A DNA stretch of 63,363 nucleotides, taken from assembly GCA_902780305.1 (NCBI GenBank), contig CACZFB010000010.1:1-63363 (forward strand), read 5' to 3'. Shown one piece after another: positions 1 through 12,200 of the stretch (position 1 is its first letter; each line of letters opens with the position of its first letter). The position numbers and the translations under genes are program-made. The notes under the pieces were generated by a model. It saw only the letters and a program-made list of their open reading frames with translations. It was not told where the DNA came from and did no database searches. Source of the DNA: an uncultured Coriobacteriaceae bacterium. Its GTDB lineage: Bacteria > Actinomycetota > Coriobacteriia > Coriobacteriales > Atopobiaceae.

Positions 1-93
1 CCGGCGCGCGACGGGCCGGAGGCGGGCACGCGCGTCCCGCCGCCGGACGCCCCACCTTGCGCGTCGCCATGCGTCATCTTAACTTAATGGCGG

Positions 94-114
94 TGGGGTT
101 ACCCCCTTTGATGG
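94..114. repeat. Dispersed GGGGTTACCCCC palindrome, copy 1 (half element)
   Basis: GGGGTTACCCCC followed by TTTGATGGG. The left TATCAA arm is degenerate (TTAATGGCGG). It belongs to an intergenic family with better copies at 15491, 40142, 54538 and 59418. It lies upstream of the giant surface-protein gene. Function is unknown; it may be a terminator or REP-like element. Confidence 0.6.
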
Positions 115-207
115 GCGGACACATTCTGGCCAGCCCGCGAACAGTAACGACATAGGCTTCAACCTGCGAAAACAATGCTTGGTTGCATAACGCCATCGGA
201 ATGCATG

Positions 208-216
208 TGATATGAT
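208..216 (+). promoter_or_regulatory. Candidate extended -10 promoter of the giant surface-protein gene
   Basis: TGATATGAT fits an extended -10 element (TGn followed by TATGAT). No good -35 is seen 17 bases upstream. Transcription would start near 223, giving a leader of about 20 bases before the ATG at 246. This is sequence pattern only. Confidence 0.35.
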
Positions 217-245
217 TATGGAAATTCCGTCGATTGGAGTTCGCC

Positions 246-3200
246 ATGAAGCCGCATGCCCTAAATCGTAGCCGTATTCGTTGCCTGGGAGTCTTCCTTG
301 CGGTGCTCTTGGTGGCCCTTGCCGCGTGGGCGAAGCCTGCCTTCGCGGATGCGAAGGGCAAGCTTATGGTCGGATCCACCGGGGGGTACAGATCGTTTAC
401 GAGTGTTGCCGAGCTTAATACCATGCTCAAGAAGGGTGGGAGCCAATTCACAGACATCATCATGGATGGCGACTGGAACGACAGCACGGGCCTGGTGATC
501 CCCAAGGGCAGGACCATGAAGCTCAAGATGAACAACCACAAGTACGACATGGGCCTTAGCAAGGGCAAGTCGGGCGGTTGCAACATCAAGCTGGAGGCAA
601 ACGCGCGCCTCAATGTATATGGTGGTACTGGAAAGTCGGGCCACACGTTCTACTTCTTTAGCTCAAATGGCAAGCGGAGCGGCGTTGCGAACACCCCGAC
701 GGCCGGCCTCCTCTGTGGCGGTTGGAACACGGCCGGTGCTGGTGGCGTCTACCTCATGGAGAACGCCAAGCTGGTGCTCGACAACGTAACCATTGGCGGT
801 TGTCGAGCGGAGCGTAGTGGTGGTTCGGACGGCTACGGCGGCGGCATCTGCGCGTGGCAAGATGCGGTCTCGGTCGAAATGCACAACTCCAGAATCATGG
901 GCTGCTATGCTGACAAGCAGGGCGGTGGTGTCTATGCGGACAACGTGCGCTTCGTGCTCGAGATGAACGGCAATTCCGACATCAGCCAATGCGTTGCCGG
1001 GGACGATGGTGGCGGCGTGTACCTCAACTCCAAAAAGTCGGCAATCAACGGTGACGAAAGTAAGAAAGCCGCGATTGAGAACAACAGGAGCTTTGGGCAT
1101 GGTGGCGGCGTCTACCTAAACAGCAGCAGCCAGAGCGTCGGCAATATGGTGGTGCGCGGCAACTACTGCGACAAGGACGGCGGCGGCATCTACTCAAACT
1201 CATCTGATAACTCGTTTAGCAGCCTCACGATTCAGAACAACACCGCAGGAAAATCCGGCGGCGGTATCTATCTGTGCGGCAGTCAAAACACCATCGGATC
1301 GTGCACGATCACAAACAACAAGGTTTCGTCCGGACAGATGAAGAATGGCGGCGGCGTATACATCGACAAGGACTATATGACCGTTACCGGCAAAAGCGTG
1401 ATTAAGGGCAACAACAGCGGCGACTTGGTCATTGGTTCGAGCACGCGCGTACAATGCGACCTCGTCAAGGGCGCCGAGGTGGGTCTGCACGTTCTGGATT
1501 TGGGGGCCACGCGCAAGCTCTCGCGCGACAAGTTCCCCGTACCCAACTGTGCGCAATACATCCGCCTCGCCTCCGGTGCGCATCACATGTCGTTCAAGGC
1601 GAGCGACCACTCCATGTGGATCGTGAGCAACAGCATAAACTCCACCGCCGACCCTGGCACACCGGTAACACAGCCACAGGCCACCACCGTCATCTCGTCT
1701 GAGCAGGCGGCGCCAACGACTGCGGGGGTTCGGTACCTCAACTACCCCGTAATCAGGGGCTACGTGCGCTACCCAAGCGTAACCGACGGAACCGTCGACC
1801 TTGCGACGCCGTTCTACTACTCGGACGGCTACTTCATGACGAACCCCAACGACTACAACGCACATCTGGCCACGGCCTCCATGTGCATGGCCATGAGTGG
1901 CTTCTACCTCAACGCGGGCGATACCGACCAACCGGATGGGTACGTAAACAAGCACGCGTCGGCTCGTCAATTTATGTCGGACATCGGCTGCGATGACAAA
2001 GACATCTACGTCAACGACTTCAACGTGCAGAAGCCGGGCACCTCGACCATTGGCGTAACCATCGCACACAAGCATCTCACCGATGTGTCTGGACAAAAGG
2101 TCATGGAGATCCTGGTGCCCATCGCGGTGCGCGGCGCCGGCTACGAGGCGGAATGGGCCAGCAACGTGACGCTGGGCAAAAACAAGGACACCGAGGCCCA
2201 AGGATTTGCGGACGCGGCCAACAAGGTGGAGGCCGAGGTCGTGCGTTACCTCAAGGACCATGGCCTGGACAAGCAGATGAACAACGTGCGCTTTTGGATC
2301 GCGGGCTACTCGCGTGCGGGTGCCACGTCCAACCTCACGGCCAAACGGCTCATCGAGCGCTATAGCAACACCGGCGCAAAGGTGTTCGCCTACACGCTCG
2401 AGGCGCCGCAGGGTGGAGCGGACGCGGCGAGGAGGCTCGACGAGTCCAGGTACAACTGCATCCACAACTGCGTAAACAAGGCGGACCTGGTGCCGCTGGT
2501 GGGTCCCACCATGATGGGCTTCAGGCGCTATGGCGTGGATCACTATGTGCCGGGTTCTGCGGCTGGCGCGCCAAAGTCGACCAAGGAATCGGCCATGCGC
2601 TCCGGCAGCAGCTACGGAAGCCCCAGCGACAAGGGAACTGGTATCGGTTGGGGCGGCGACGTTAACCTCTGGGTGCAGAATACGTCGGACAACAACGCCT
2701 ACCTCACGGCCAACGGCAACTACCAGACCCAGCGGAGCCTCATGATCAAGCAGCTCGCAGCCGTCGACCCCACCATCATATTTGACGACTTCCACGGCTT
2801 GGCCGATATCAATTACCTCTCAGACGACAAAATCCAATACAAGAACAATGGCAAGTCCGTGGAAGAGGCGAAGTTCGTCAAGGACTTCATGGAGGCGGTG
2901 CAGCACTGGGGCGTCGGCAATCGATGGACCTACAGCAACGGCATCAATGGGGCCATGCCCCTGGAGAGTGCCATGCAGGACGTGGTGTCCGTCGCGTTTG
3001 GCCTCACGTCCAAGGACGCGGCAAAGTTTGGCGGTCGCGCGGGACTCATCCTCAACCAGTACGACAAGACCTGGGGACCCGGCAAGTCGCTCTGGCGAGT
3101 ATATAAGAGTGCCATTGGCAAATGGCATAACAAGGATGCGAGCGAGAAGCAGGAGTACATCGACGACTTCATGACGAAGTTCAAGAAGACGGGGGCCCTC

Positions 3201-6200
3201 GACCATCTGTCCTCCGCGCAGCGATCGCAGATCGAGAAGAAGCTGCCGAGATTCTTTGACCTGGCGCTCCTCGTTATCAGTGGCGACTATAAAAACGAGG
3301 TATACGACTCGGGCAAGACGGTGATGATGGGCACGTTCGCCGCGAACGCGGGCCGCATCATGACGCATCACTATCCCGAGATCAACCTGGCGTGGCTGCG
3401 CTCGTACGACAACTACTACGCGAACGACACCGCGGCCTACCGCATCAGCACGCCCTCAAGCACGATGGCTCCCGTCGCTCTTGCGGGGGGCAGCGCATTG
3501 CAGCCCAACGAAGTCAACATAGTGCCGTCCGGTGTCGAGAAGATCGAGCTCGACGTGCCGGAAGTCAAGGGCGAGGCCATCTACTACAAGCTCGAAAAAA
3601 AGGTTGGCAACGCGTTTTACCGCGTGAGCCGCAAAACGTGCGCGAACGGGTTCGACATCAATCGCAACGGCGTCGACTTGAACTTGAGCGGGGCAAGGAA
3701 TGGCGATACGTACCAGCTCACGCTCTACGCCATGTCCTATGGTGCCAAGAGCGCCCAGTCAACCTACCAGTTCAAGTACCAGGGCAGGAAGCACGAGGTC
3801 GTCGTTAAGGATGACCGCGGCAAGGAGTACGCCAGGTACCAGTGGGGCGAGGGCGTGGAGAAGACCTTCAGGGGTGACGACGACCTCGAGGGTAGCCTGC
3901 GCTCATGGAAGGTGTATCGCATTCAGGGCGGCAATCGTGCTGACGTGACCAAGGAGGTCATACCGAATCCAGAGCGCTTCAAGACCACCATCCTCATGCC
4001 CATCGCAGACGGCAAGACCTGGGCCGCAGACTACAAGCTCGAGATCGTGCCGGAGGTCAACGGCTCGAACGAGGCCACGGTCCTGCTTGAGACGCCCATG
4101 CCTGACCAGCTCAACGACAACCTGCAGACCGAATCCACGATTAAGTGGTACAAGCACAGTTCCTACTCGCCTGGCGAGCGGATCAAGTCGACGTGGTCGC
4201 TCGAGAGCGCTGTGCAAAACGATGGCGGTGGCAGCAACGGAAAGAAACTATACACGCTCACCTACAAGGGAACGATCACCTTGGACAAGGCGCTGCTGGA
4301 CAAGTTGCCCGCCAACGCGAACGGAGACATGAGGTTTGCCTACTACTACTCCGGGATGCATCGCGGCCTCGTGTACACGCAGCACTTCTTCTTCCCCAAT
4401 GACTACAAGATCGTAAGCGGCACGCCGTCTGCCAACATCTTCGGTAAGGACAGCCTTACGTTGGAGGTCCAGCTCGAGGTTCAGTCGGACAAGAAGCCCA
4501 CGACGCTCAAGGAGCTCACCATCAAGCAGGTGAGTGCGCTCGACGAGACCAAGGTGCTTGCCACCAAGAAGGTCATGGTTACGATCAAGAGCGCGGACGG
4601 CAGCTTTAGCGTGGACACTATCCCCATTCCGGGCGCGGTGCTCACGCAGTGGAAGGCGGGCACGGGCACCGAGCTCGGCAACGCCGCCGGGCAAACGCCC
4701 ACGGCGGGGCAGTTCAAGTTTACCGCAGCGGGCAGCGGCTGCGAGGTCATCGCATGCTACCAGCCCGCCATCACCGAGCTCAACGCGTTCGTGGCGTATC
4801 CCGTGGGCGACCAGAAGCTGGCGACCACCGCCACCGTTACGGGCAAGCTGGGCCTGAGCGATCAGATGCGTGAGGCGTTTGGTCTTGCGAGCAACATCGT
4901 GACGCTGGACGTAGACAGCGTCACGTGGAATCCGGCTGGCGCAAAGGGCAAGGCCGAGTTCGGCAAGTCGTACCAGGTGACCGTCAAGGTGAAAGGACGG
5001 GCCGAGGGCATCAACTACGTCCTGCCGTGGAACACCATGAAGGTAACGGGCACCACCAGACAACATCCCGAGGGGGATGCGACGGAGGTTCCCACGACGG
5101 TGAACGCCGCGCAGAACAGCGTGACGTTGGAGCTGGGTGCTCCCGAGGCGCGCAAGCACAACGTAACGGTCAAGCAGGTGCGCGTGGGCGACAGCTACAA
5201 CGAGGTGTGGCAGGAGGGCGAGACCTACACCATTACGGCAGGCACCCCCCTCGTCAACCGGTACTTCTCGGGCTGGGTGGTGAAGGATGCTCATGGCAGC
5301 GTGGTGACGAAGGCCGTGCTGGGTGAGGGCAACGCCGCCAAGCCAGTTCTCAACGTGACGCTTCCCGCCGGCACGGGCGATGCGGGCAACCACCTTCCCG
5401 CAGACTACTCGCTCACCATCGAGGCGATGGCCGACCTCAAGGTGCCAAAGGACTCCATCAAGCTGATCATACCGACGCTCCTCAAGGGCCTGCCCGACAG
5501 CGCAACCCTCACGTACAAACGCATGGACCTACCTGTGGCACAACAAGCTAAGGCAAAGAGTCTGCCCATTACCTGGTCGTCCAAGAGGGAGGTGGAGACC
5601 ACAAACGGAACGAGCACGTATACCTACGAAGGCTCGGTCAAGCTGGACACGCAGGAGATGCAGGCGCTGGGCATCTACGAGTTGCCAAGCGAGCAGGACT
5701 GCCTCCAGTTCTCCGATGGCCCTGAGGTCGAGGTGGTGAGCTTCGCGCGTCTCTACGACCCCGATGGCGACAAGTCTGACAAGATGGTGTTCAAGATCAA
5801 GACGACCGTGAAGGACGACCCCGAGGCCGTTACGCGCTACGCCATTGCCGTCCAGCCCTACGACGCGCGCGACACCAACAAGGCGCTGACCGTTGGCTCT
5901 ACCACGATTGCGGCCGAGGGCATCGATATGACCGACGAGCACGTTGTCGTCACCGCGCCGAGTATCCCGGGAGCTACCTTTGCTGGTTGGGCGATTCCCG
6001 AGGACGCAAAGATCGCCTTCGCGGAAGACGGACCGCACACCGACGCCGTGGAGGAGTTCCTCATCACAGATGTTGACGCCGAAGACGGCGACACCTACGC
6101 GCTCAAGGCACTCTATAAGCCGCAGGTGACAACGGCGGAGATCGCAATCGGCAAGCCGATCGCCCAAAACGAGCTCGACGGCCAGCCCAGCGTGAGCGTT

Positions 6201-9200
6201 ACCGTTGCCGAGGCGGCCAAGGAGCCGTTTGGCATCGAGCAGAGCACGTTTGAGCTGGGCAACGCCTACGCCGCTTGGCAGCCCCAGCACACGACGGCGG
6301 ACTACAACACGACCTACCGTGCCGACGTCCAGCTGGGCAAGCTCCTCTCCGACAACAACTACGCGCTCGCGAGCAACGCCACCGTGACGGGCAAGGAAGT
6401 CTGGTACCAAGGCGACGAAGAGCAGCGCGCGGACGTCCAGACCACCTACAGCAAGGACGACGGCATCGCGAGCCTGCACTTTGTCAGGACGGACGCGCGC
6501 CAGCACGTCGTTACCACCAACGACGTCGATGAGCTTGAGGAAGTCGTGGAACACACGTGGGACGAGGGCACGACGCACGTGCTGACGGCAAACGTGGACG
6601 ACGCCTACCGCAAGTTCGAGGGCTGGACGGTTACCGTGGACAACAACGAGCTCGACGAGGCCGCACGGGCCAAGGTGCTCGCGGCGCTGGGCCTTACCGA
6701 GGACGCGCTCAAGCAGCCGTCGATCGAGTTCACGCTGCCGGCGGGCAACGAGGAGAACGGCCTCGGCGCGGACTATAGCCTGCAGCTGATGGGCCGCTAC
6801 GTCGAGCGTGCCAATACGCTTTCCGTGCCCATCGAGCTTCCAACGGAATCCGACGCCAAATCCGTCACGCTCACGTGGAACTACGACGGACAAGAAAAGA
6901 CCTACAAGGCAGAAGACCTGCAGTGGGACGTTACCATTGAGGACATTGATCCCAATACCGACCATGAGCTGGTCCACCGCATCACGATCGTCGTGCCCGC
7001 CGCGCAGGCGAGCGAGCTCAAGGAGGGCGTGCAGATCGTCGGTCTGCCGGAGGAGCTGTCCGTGGAGTCGAAGGCGTGGGGCGACGACGAAAGCCTGGCC
7101 ATCACGCTGCGCTATATCGAGCCGGTAGAGGCCATCAATGAAACCAAGACGATCACCGTGAAGATCTATCCCTGCATACCCGGACAAACGGCCTACCAGA
7201 GGCTCAAGGACCCCACGGATTCAAATAAGCAGTACGAGATCGTGAAGACGTATACCGTTCCGGCGAGCGAAGGCGCAACCTTCGACGTAGTTGCGCCGGA
7301 TATCGAAGGTGCCGAATTCAACGGCTGGGGCTATGCGGAGTCGGGTGACTACGTGCTCAAGGAGAAGGCGGACAACCAGACCCGTGTCATGCGGCTCAAG
7401 GACGTTTCGCATTCCAATACCAACGCCACAGTCGAGGTGTACGCGCGCTACCGGCCCGTGACGCAAAAGGTGTCCGTGACGCTGCCCACTCCCGTAGCCG
7501 ACCAAGACCTCGCAACGTCGGCCGCGGCCAAGGCGTGGGTCAGCGACGAGACGGCCGCCCTGTATGACGGCGTCACCATCCGCTACGAGGGCACGGCCCC
7601 CAACACGAAAGAGTACAAGATCGCGGGCGAAGCCGGCAAGAAGTACCTCGACCTCGGCGCGCTCAACGTTACGTGGTTCCCTCCCTCGCAGAAGGCCCTG
7701 TACGAAACGGAGCACGTGGCCAAGGTCGATATGCGACAGCACGTGCGCAGCTTCGGTCTCGGCTTTGCCGACGATCTCCAGATGGAGCATTGGTCCAGCA
7801 CGAATGACGAGTCAGCCTCGACCGTCGTACCGATTCCCGTTATCACCGACACCCAGGCATGGGCATACATCTGCTTCAACACGACTGGCAAGCCCATCCA
7901 CGAGGTCACGCTGTGCGACAACGTTGAATCAGGCGAACAGGCCTACCAGTGGGAGGAAGACTCTGAGCACGTGCTCTGGGCACCCGATATGGCAGAGAAG
8001 CGCTTCGACCACTGGACCGTAACGCTCGCCAACGGCACGGAGCTCTCCGATCGCGCCAAGGCCGATTGCGGCCTGACAAGCGATGCCCTCACGCAGCGCA
8101 AGCTTACGATCAAGGCACCCAAGGCCACCTTCGACAACGGTCTCGGTACCACCTACGCACTCAAGATCACCGCGAACTACGTGGACAAGCCCAACGCGCT
8201 CGAAGTGCAGGAGCTCGTCTCGCCGGCGTCGGACGAGGTAAAGCGCACTGCCAAGCTGGCGTGGAATGGCGGCAATGCGACGGTTGACGTGGCATGGGCG
8301 TTTGAGGACCACACCACGGCCTCGGGCGGCCTCGTGTATGCAAACACCAAGTACCTGGGCACCATGGTTTTGGACGCCCAGACGGCCGACGCGCTGCAGA
8401 GCCAGGTGGGCGTCACTCTGCCGGACGGCTTTACGCTTGTGAATGCGGAGGGCAACGCGCTCGTCGCGGGCTCCAAGCTGCCTAAGAACGAGGACGGCAG
8501 CCTCACCGTGCGAGTCTCCTACACCACGTCCTCGAAGGGCAAGCACCGCAGTACCTACCACACGGTTACCGTCGTTCCCATCGACGCGAATACGGGCGAG
8601 CAGCTCAAGGGCGCCGAGACGAAGACCTTCACCGTGGAGGGTGAGGGTTTGGCCGACGACGAGTTCCAGCTGAGCGCCCCCGCCTATGACGGCGCCGCGT
8701 TCTGGGGCTGGGAGATTCCGGCGGGCACTGAACTGAACCCGAAAAACGTGGAGAAGCTGACATATAAAGATGGCGACAATGACGTCACGATTGAGGATGC
8801 TTTCAAGCTGACCGATGATACCGTTGGAGCTAAATCCTGCACGCTGCATGCGCTCTATGCACCGGTGGTCAGCAGCGCAAGCGTGAGCATTGCCACGCCG
8901 GTGTCGGGCGAGACGTTGGCAACTACGGCATCCGCAACACTGCGCGTAAGCAACAACCAGATGTTCTCGGACCTCAAGCTGAGCGACCTCGCGACGACGT
9001 GGACGCCTGCGCCTGCTGACGGGAAGGCCAGATACGACGCGTTGTATCAGGCCACCGTCGAGCTGGGCGAGAACCAGGCTGGTCGCCGCTTCGTGCTTGC
9101 AGACGATGCCACGATTACCGCCAAGGGCACCTATGACGAGGACATTAACGCCGCGCTGGCAACGGAGGACCGCACCGTGAAGGCGCAGCTCTCGTTCAAG

Positions 9201-12200
9201 CGCACCGACAAGCGCTACCACAACGTCAAACTTGCCACGGATGCCAAGACGACGACTGGGGAAGAGCCCAATCAAAACACGTTCCCCACGTATCAGTGGG
9301 ATGAGGGAACCGTCCATGCGATGACGGCTACCGACACACCCAACCAGCGCTTCGACAGCTGGATTGTGATGCTGGCAGACGGAACCGCGCTCTCTGACGC
9401 CGCAAAGCAGGCGCTCGGCATCAACGGTACCAACGCGCTCACGGATCCCTCGCTCAAGATCACGGTTCCCGCGGGCACGGGCGACGGTGCGGATGGCAAT
9501 CGCCTCGCGCCCGACTACGCGCTCAAGATCACGGACCACTTCGTAGACAAGCCGAACCAGGTTACCGTGTCGAACCTTGCGCTGCCGACGGCTCCCAACG
9601 CAACGCTCGATGGCGTGGCTACGCTCACGTGGGGTGAGGCCACGGGCCAGTCTGCCGACGCCTACGTCGAGTGGTCGTTCTCCGACCACACCGTCGTCGC
9701 CGACGACATCGTCTACAAAAACACCGACTACTACGGCACCATCACGCTGGACGCCCAGACGGCCGACGCGCTGCAGAGCCAGGTGAGCGTCACGCTTCCT
9801 ACTGGCCTCACGCTGGTGGATGCGGAGGGCAACGCGCTCACTACTAACACGCTTTCCAAGAACGCGGACGACAGTCTTACCGTGCGCGTTAAGTTCAACA
9901 CCGAGGAGGTCGGCGAGGCGCCGCTTGACGAGTGTCGCGTCTACATCGTGCCGGTGAATGCCAACAACGCAAACACTCAGTTTGCGGGCATGACGACGGT
10001 TACGGTGCACTACAACGACCACTACATGGAGGTCGACGCACCGCAGATCGAGGGCGCCAAGTGCATCGGTTGGACGATTCCCGAAGAGATGCACGGCAAG
10101 GTCAAGTTCGTCATCGAAAGCGATGCGAGCACGGCGGACAACCCGCAGGCCACAACGACCGACACCACAGAGCTGGCCGGCGATGAGGCAACGCTCCGGT
10201 ACGTGGGAGCAGATCCATCCGCATCCCAGACGTTTACGGTATACGCGCGCTACGTCCCGCTTGCCGATTCCGTGTCCATCTCCATGCCCCAGCCGACTGC
10301 GGGCAAGGCGATGCCCGGCGCGAACAAGGTGACGGCCACGGCCACGTTCAGCGACAAGACCGCCACGCTGTTTGGCTTCTCGGACGAGCAGAAGACGCAG
10401 ACGCTCACCGTGCCTGCAACAGGCGGCATCGTCTGGACGCCGCAGGTTAAGGACAACAAGGCCGAGTACGACACTGGCTACGTTGCGGACGTCAAGCTCC
10501 TGCTGCCCGAGTCCAAGCAGTTCGCCGTCGACGAGGATGCGACCAAGCTCACGGCCACGTTGCCCGTTGCTACGGGCTCGACCGAGGACCCCGAGCCGCT
10601 GATTGCCTTCCTCGACGCGTCCGACACGAGCGTGGCCCTCATCTTCGACCCGACGGACGAGAAGCTCGAGGCGAGCTATCTCGCGCAGCCCGCCGACCTC
10701 TATAACATCACCTACACGGAGGATGCGGCCGTCATCAAGGAAGCGCTTCCTCCCACCGCCGAGCTCGTGCTCACCAACGGCGAGTGCGTCCTCATCCCCG
10801 TGACGTGGAACAATCCCACGTGCGTGGACGCCGATGGCACGGTTAACTACGGTAACAAGTGGACGGCCACGGGCACGGCCACGCTGCCTGAGGGTATTCT
10901 CAACCCCGAGAACATAAGCCTCGACGTGCACATGGACGCGTACACGGCACTCAAGGTAATCGAGCCGGACGAGACGGTCGAGCCGCCCTACGCCACGCTC
11001 GATGAGGATGTGTACTCCACGGAGCAGGTGACCCTACTCGGCTCATACAACGACGATGACGAGATCTACTACAGCATCGGCATGGGCAACAACGAGTTCG
11101 TCAAGTACGAGGGCGAGCCCATCTACCTCAACCGCAGCACCGTCGACGAAGACAACATGCTGGTCATTCACGCCTACATCGCCAAGGATGGCGAGCCCAT
11201 AAGCGCAGTCGCTGGGTTCTTCTACAGGTTGGACGAGCGTGTGCCGGTGCCGTCCGACGACGAGGTCGTGTACACGGGCGATGCCTGGACGATTCTGGCA
11301 GCTACGGAGGACTATAGCGTCGAACAGATCGAGCGCGTGGACGGACCAGGCCTTAACGAGGACTATGGCGTCGATACGGACGGCGATGCCTTCGCCGTTA
11401 ACGTGGGCACCTACAAGGTTACGCTCAAGATTGCGCCCAAGCTCTCGTGGGAGACCGATGAGCTCGAGCCCTACGACGAGTTTGAGAACGAACCCGCGCC
11501 CGATTACGAAGACAAGATCGTGACCTTTACCATCACAAAGGCCGAGAACACCGTTACGACAACCGCCAAGACAGCAAAGCAGACGACGACGTACAGCCCG
11601 AACGCCGCAAGTGCGCTAGCCGCCAATGTTAATGTCTCCAACGCTCAGGGTGCCGTAACCTACACCAACGCGAGCACCAACGCCTATGCCAGGAACTTTG
11701 CCGTCAATGCGAAGACGGGTGCCGTAACGGTGCCCAAGGGTACGCCGGCCGGCACCTACACCGTTGTCGTGCGTGCCACGGCGGCCGGAGACAATAGCTA
11801 TGCGGCCGGTTCGTCGGACGTGTCGTTCGTCGTTGAGGTAAAGCCGCTTCCCGCACTTATAGTCTCGCCCATCGCGAACCAGACGTACAGCGGCGGCGCG
11901 CTCATGCCCACGCCCAAGGTTACGTGCAACGGCAAGGAACTCAGGGAAGGCGTTGACTACACGCTGACGTATGCGAACAACACGCAGGCTGGCACCGCCA
12001 CGGTTACCGTAACGGGCAAGGGCGCCTATGCTGGTACCAAGCCCGTAACGAGCAGCTTCCGCATTGACGAGCCGCCCTGCGGTGTGTCGTATCGTACGCA
12101 CGTACAAACCTTTGGCTGGCAGAAGTACGTGAACGATGGTGACCTTTCGGGTACCACCGGCAAGAGCAAGCGCCTGGAGGGCATCAACATCAAGCTCAAC

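Noticed and set aside
7929..10931. A 1,000-residue open frame on the minus strand, and similar ones opposite 11616-13586 and 35442-36779
   Set aside because: Shadow frames of GC-rich coding DNA; no start context and no recognisable motif.
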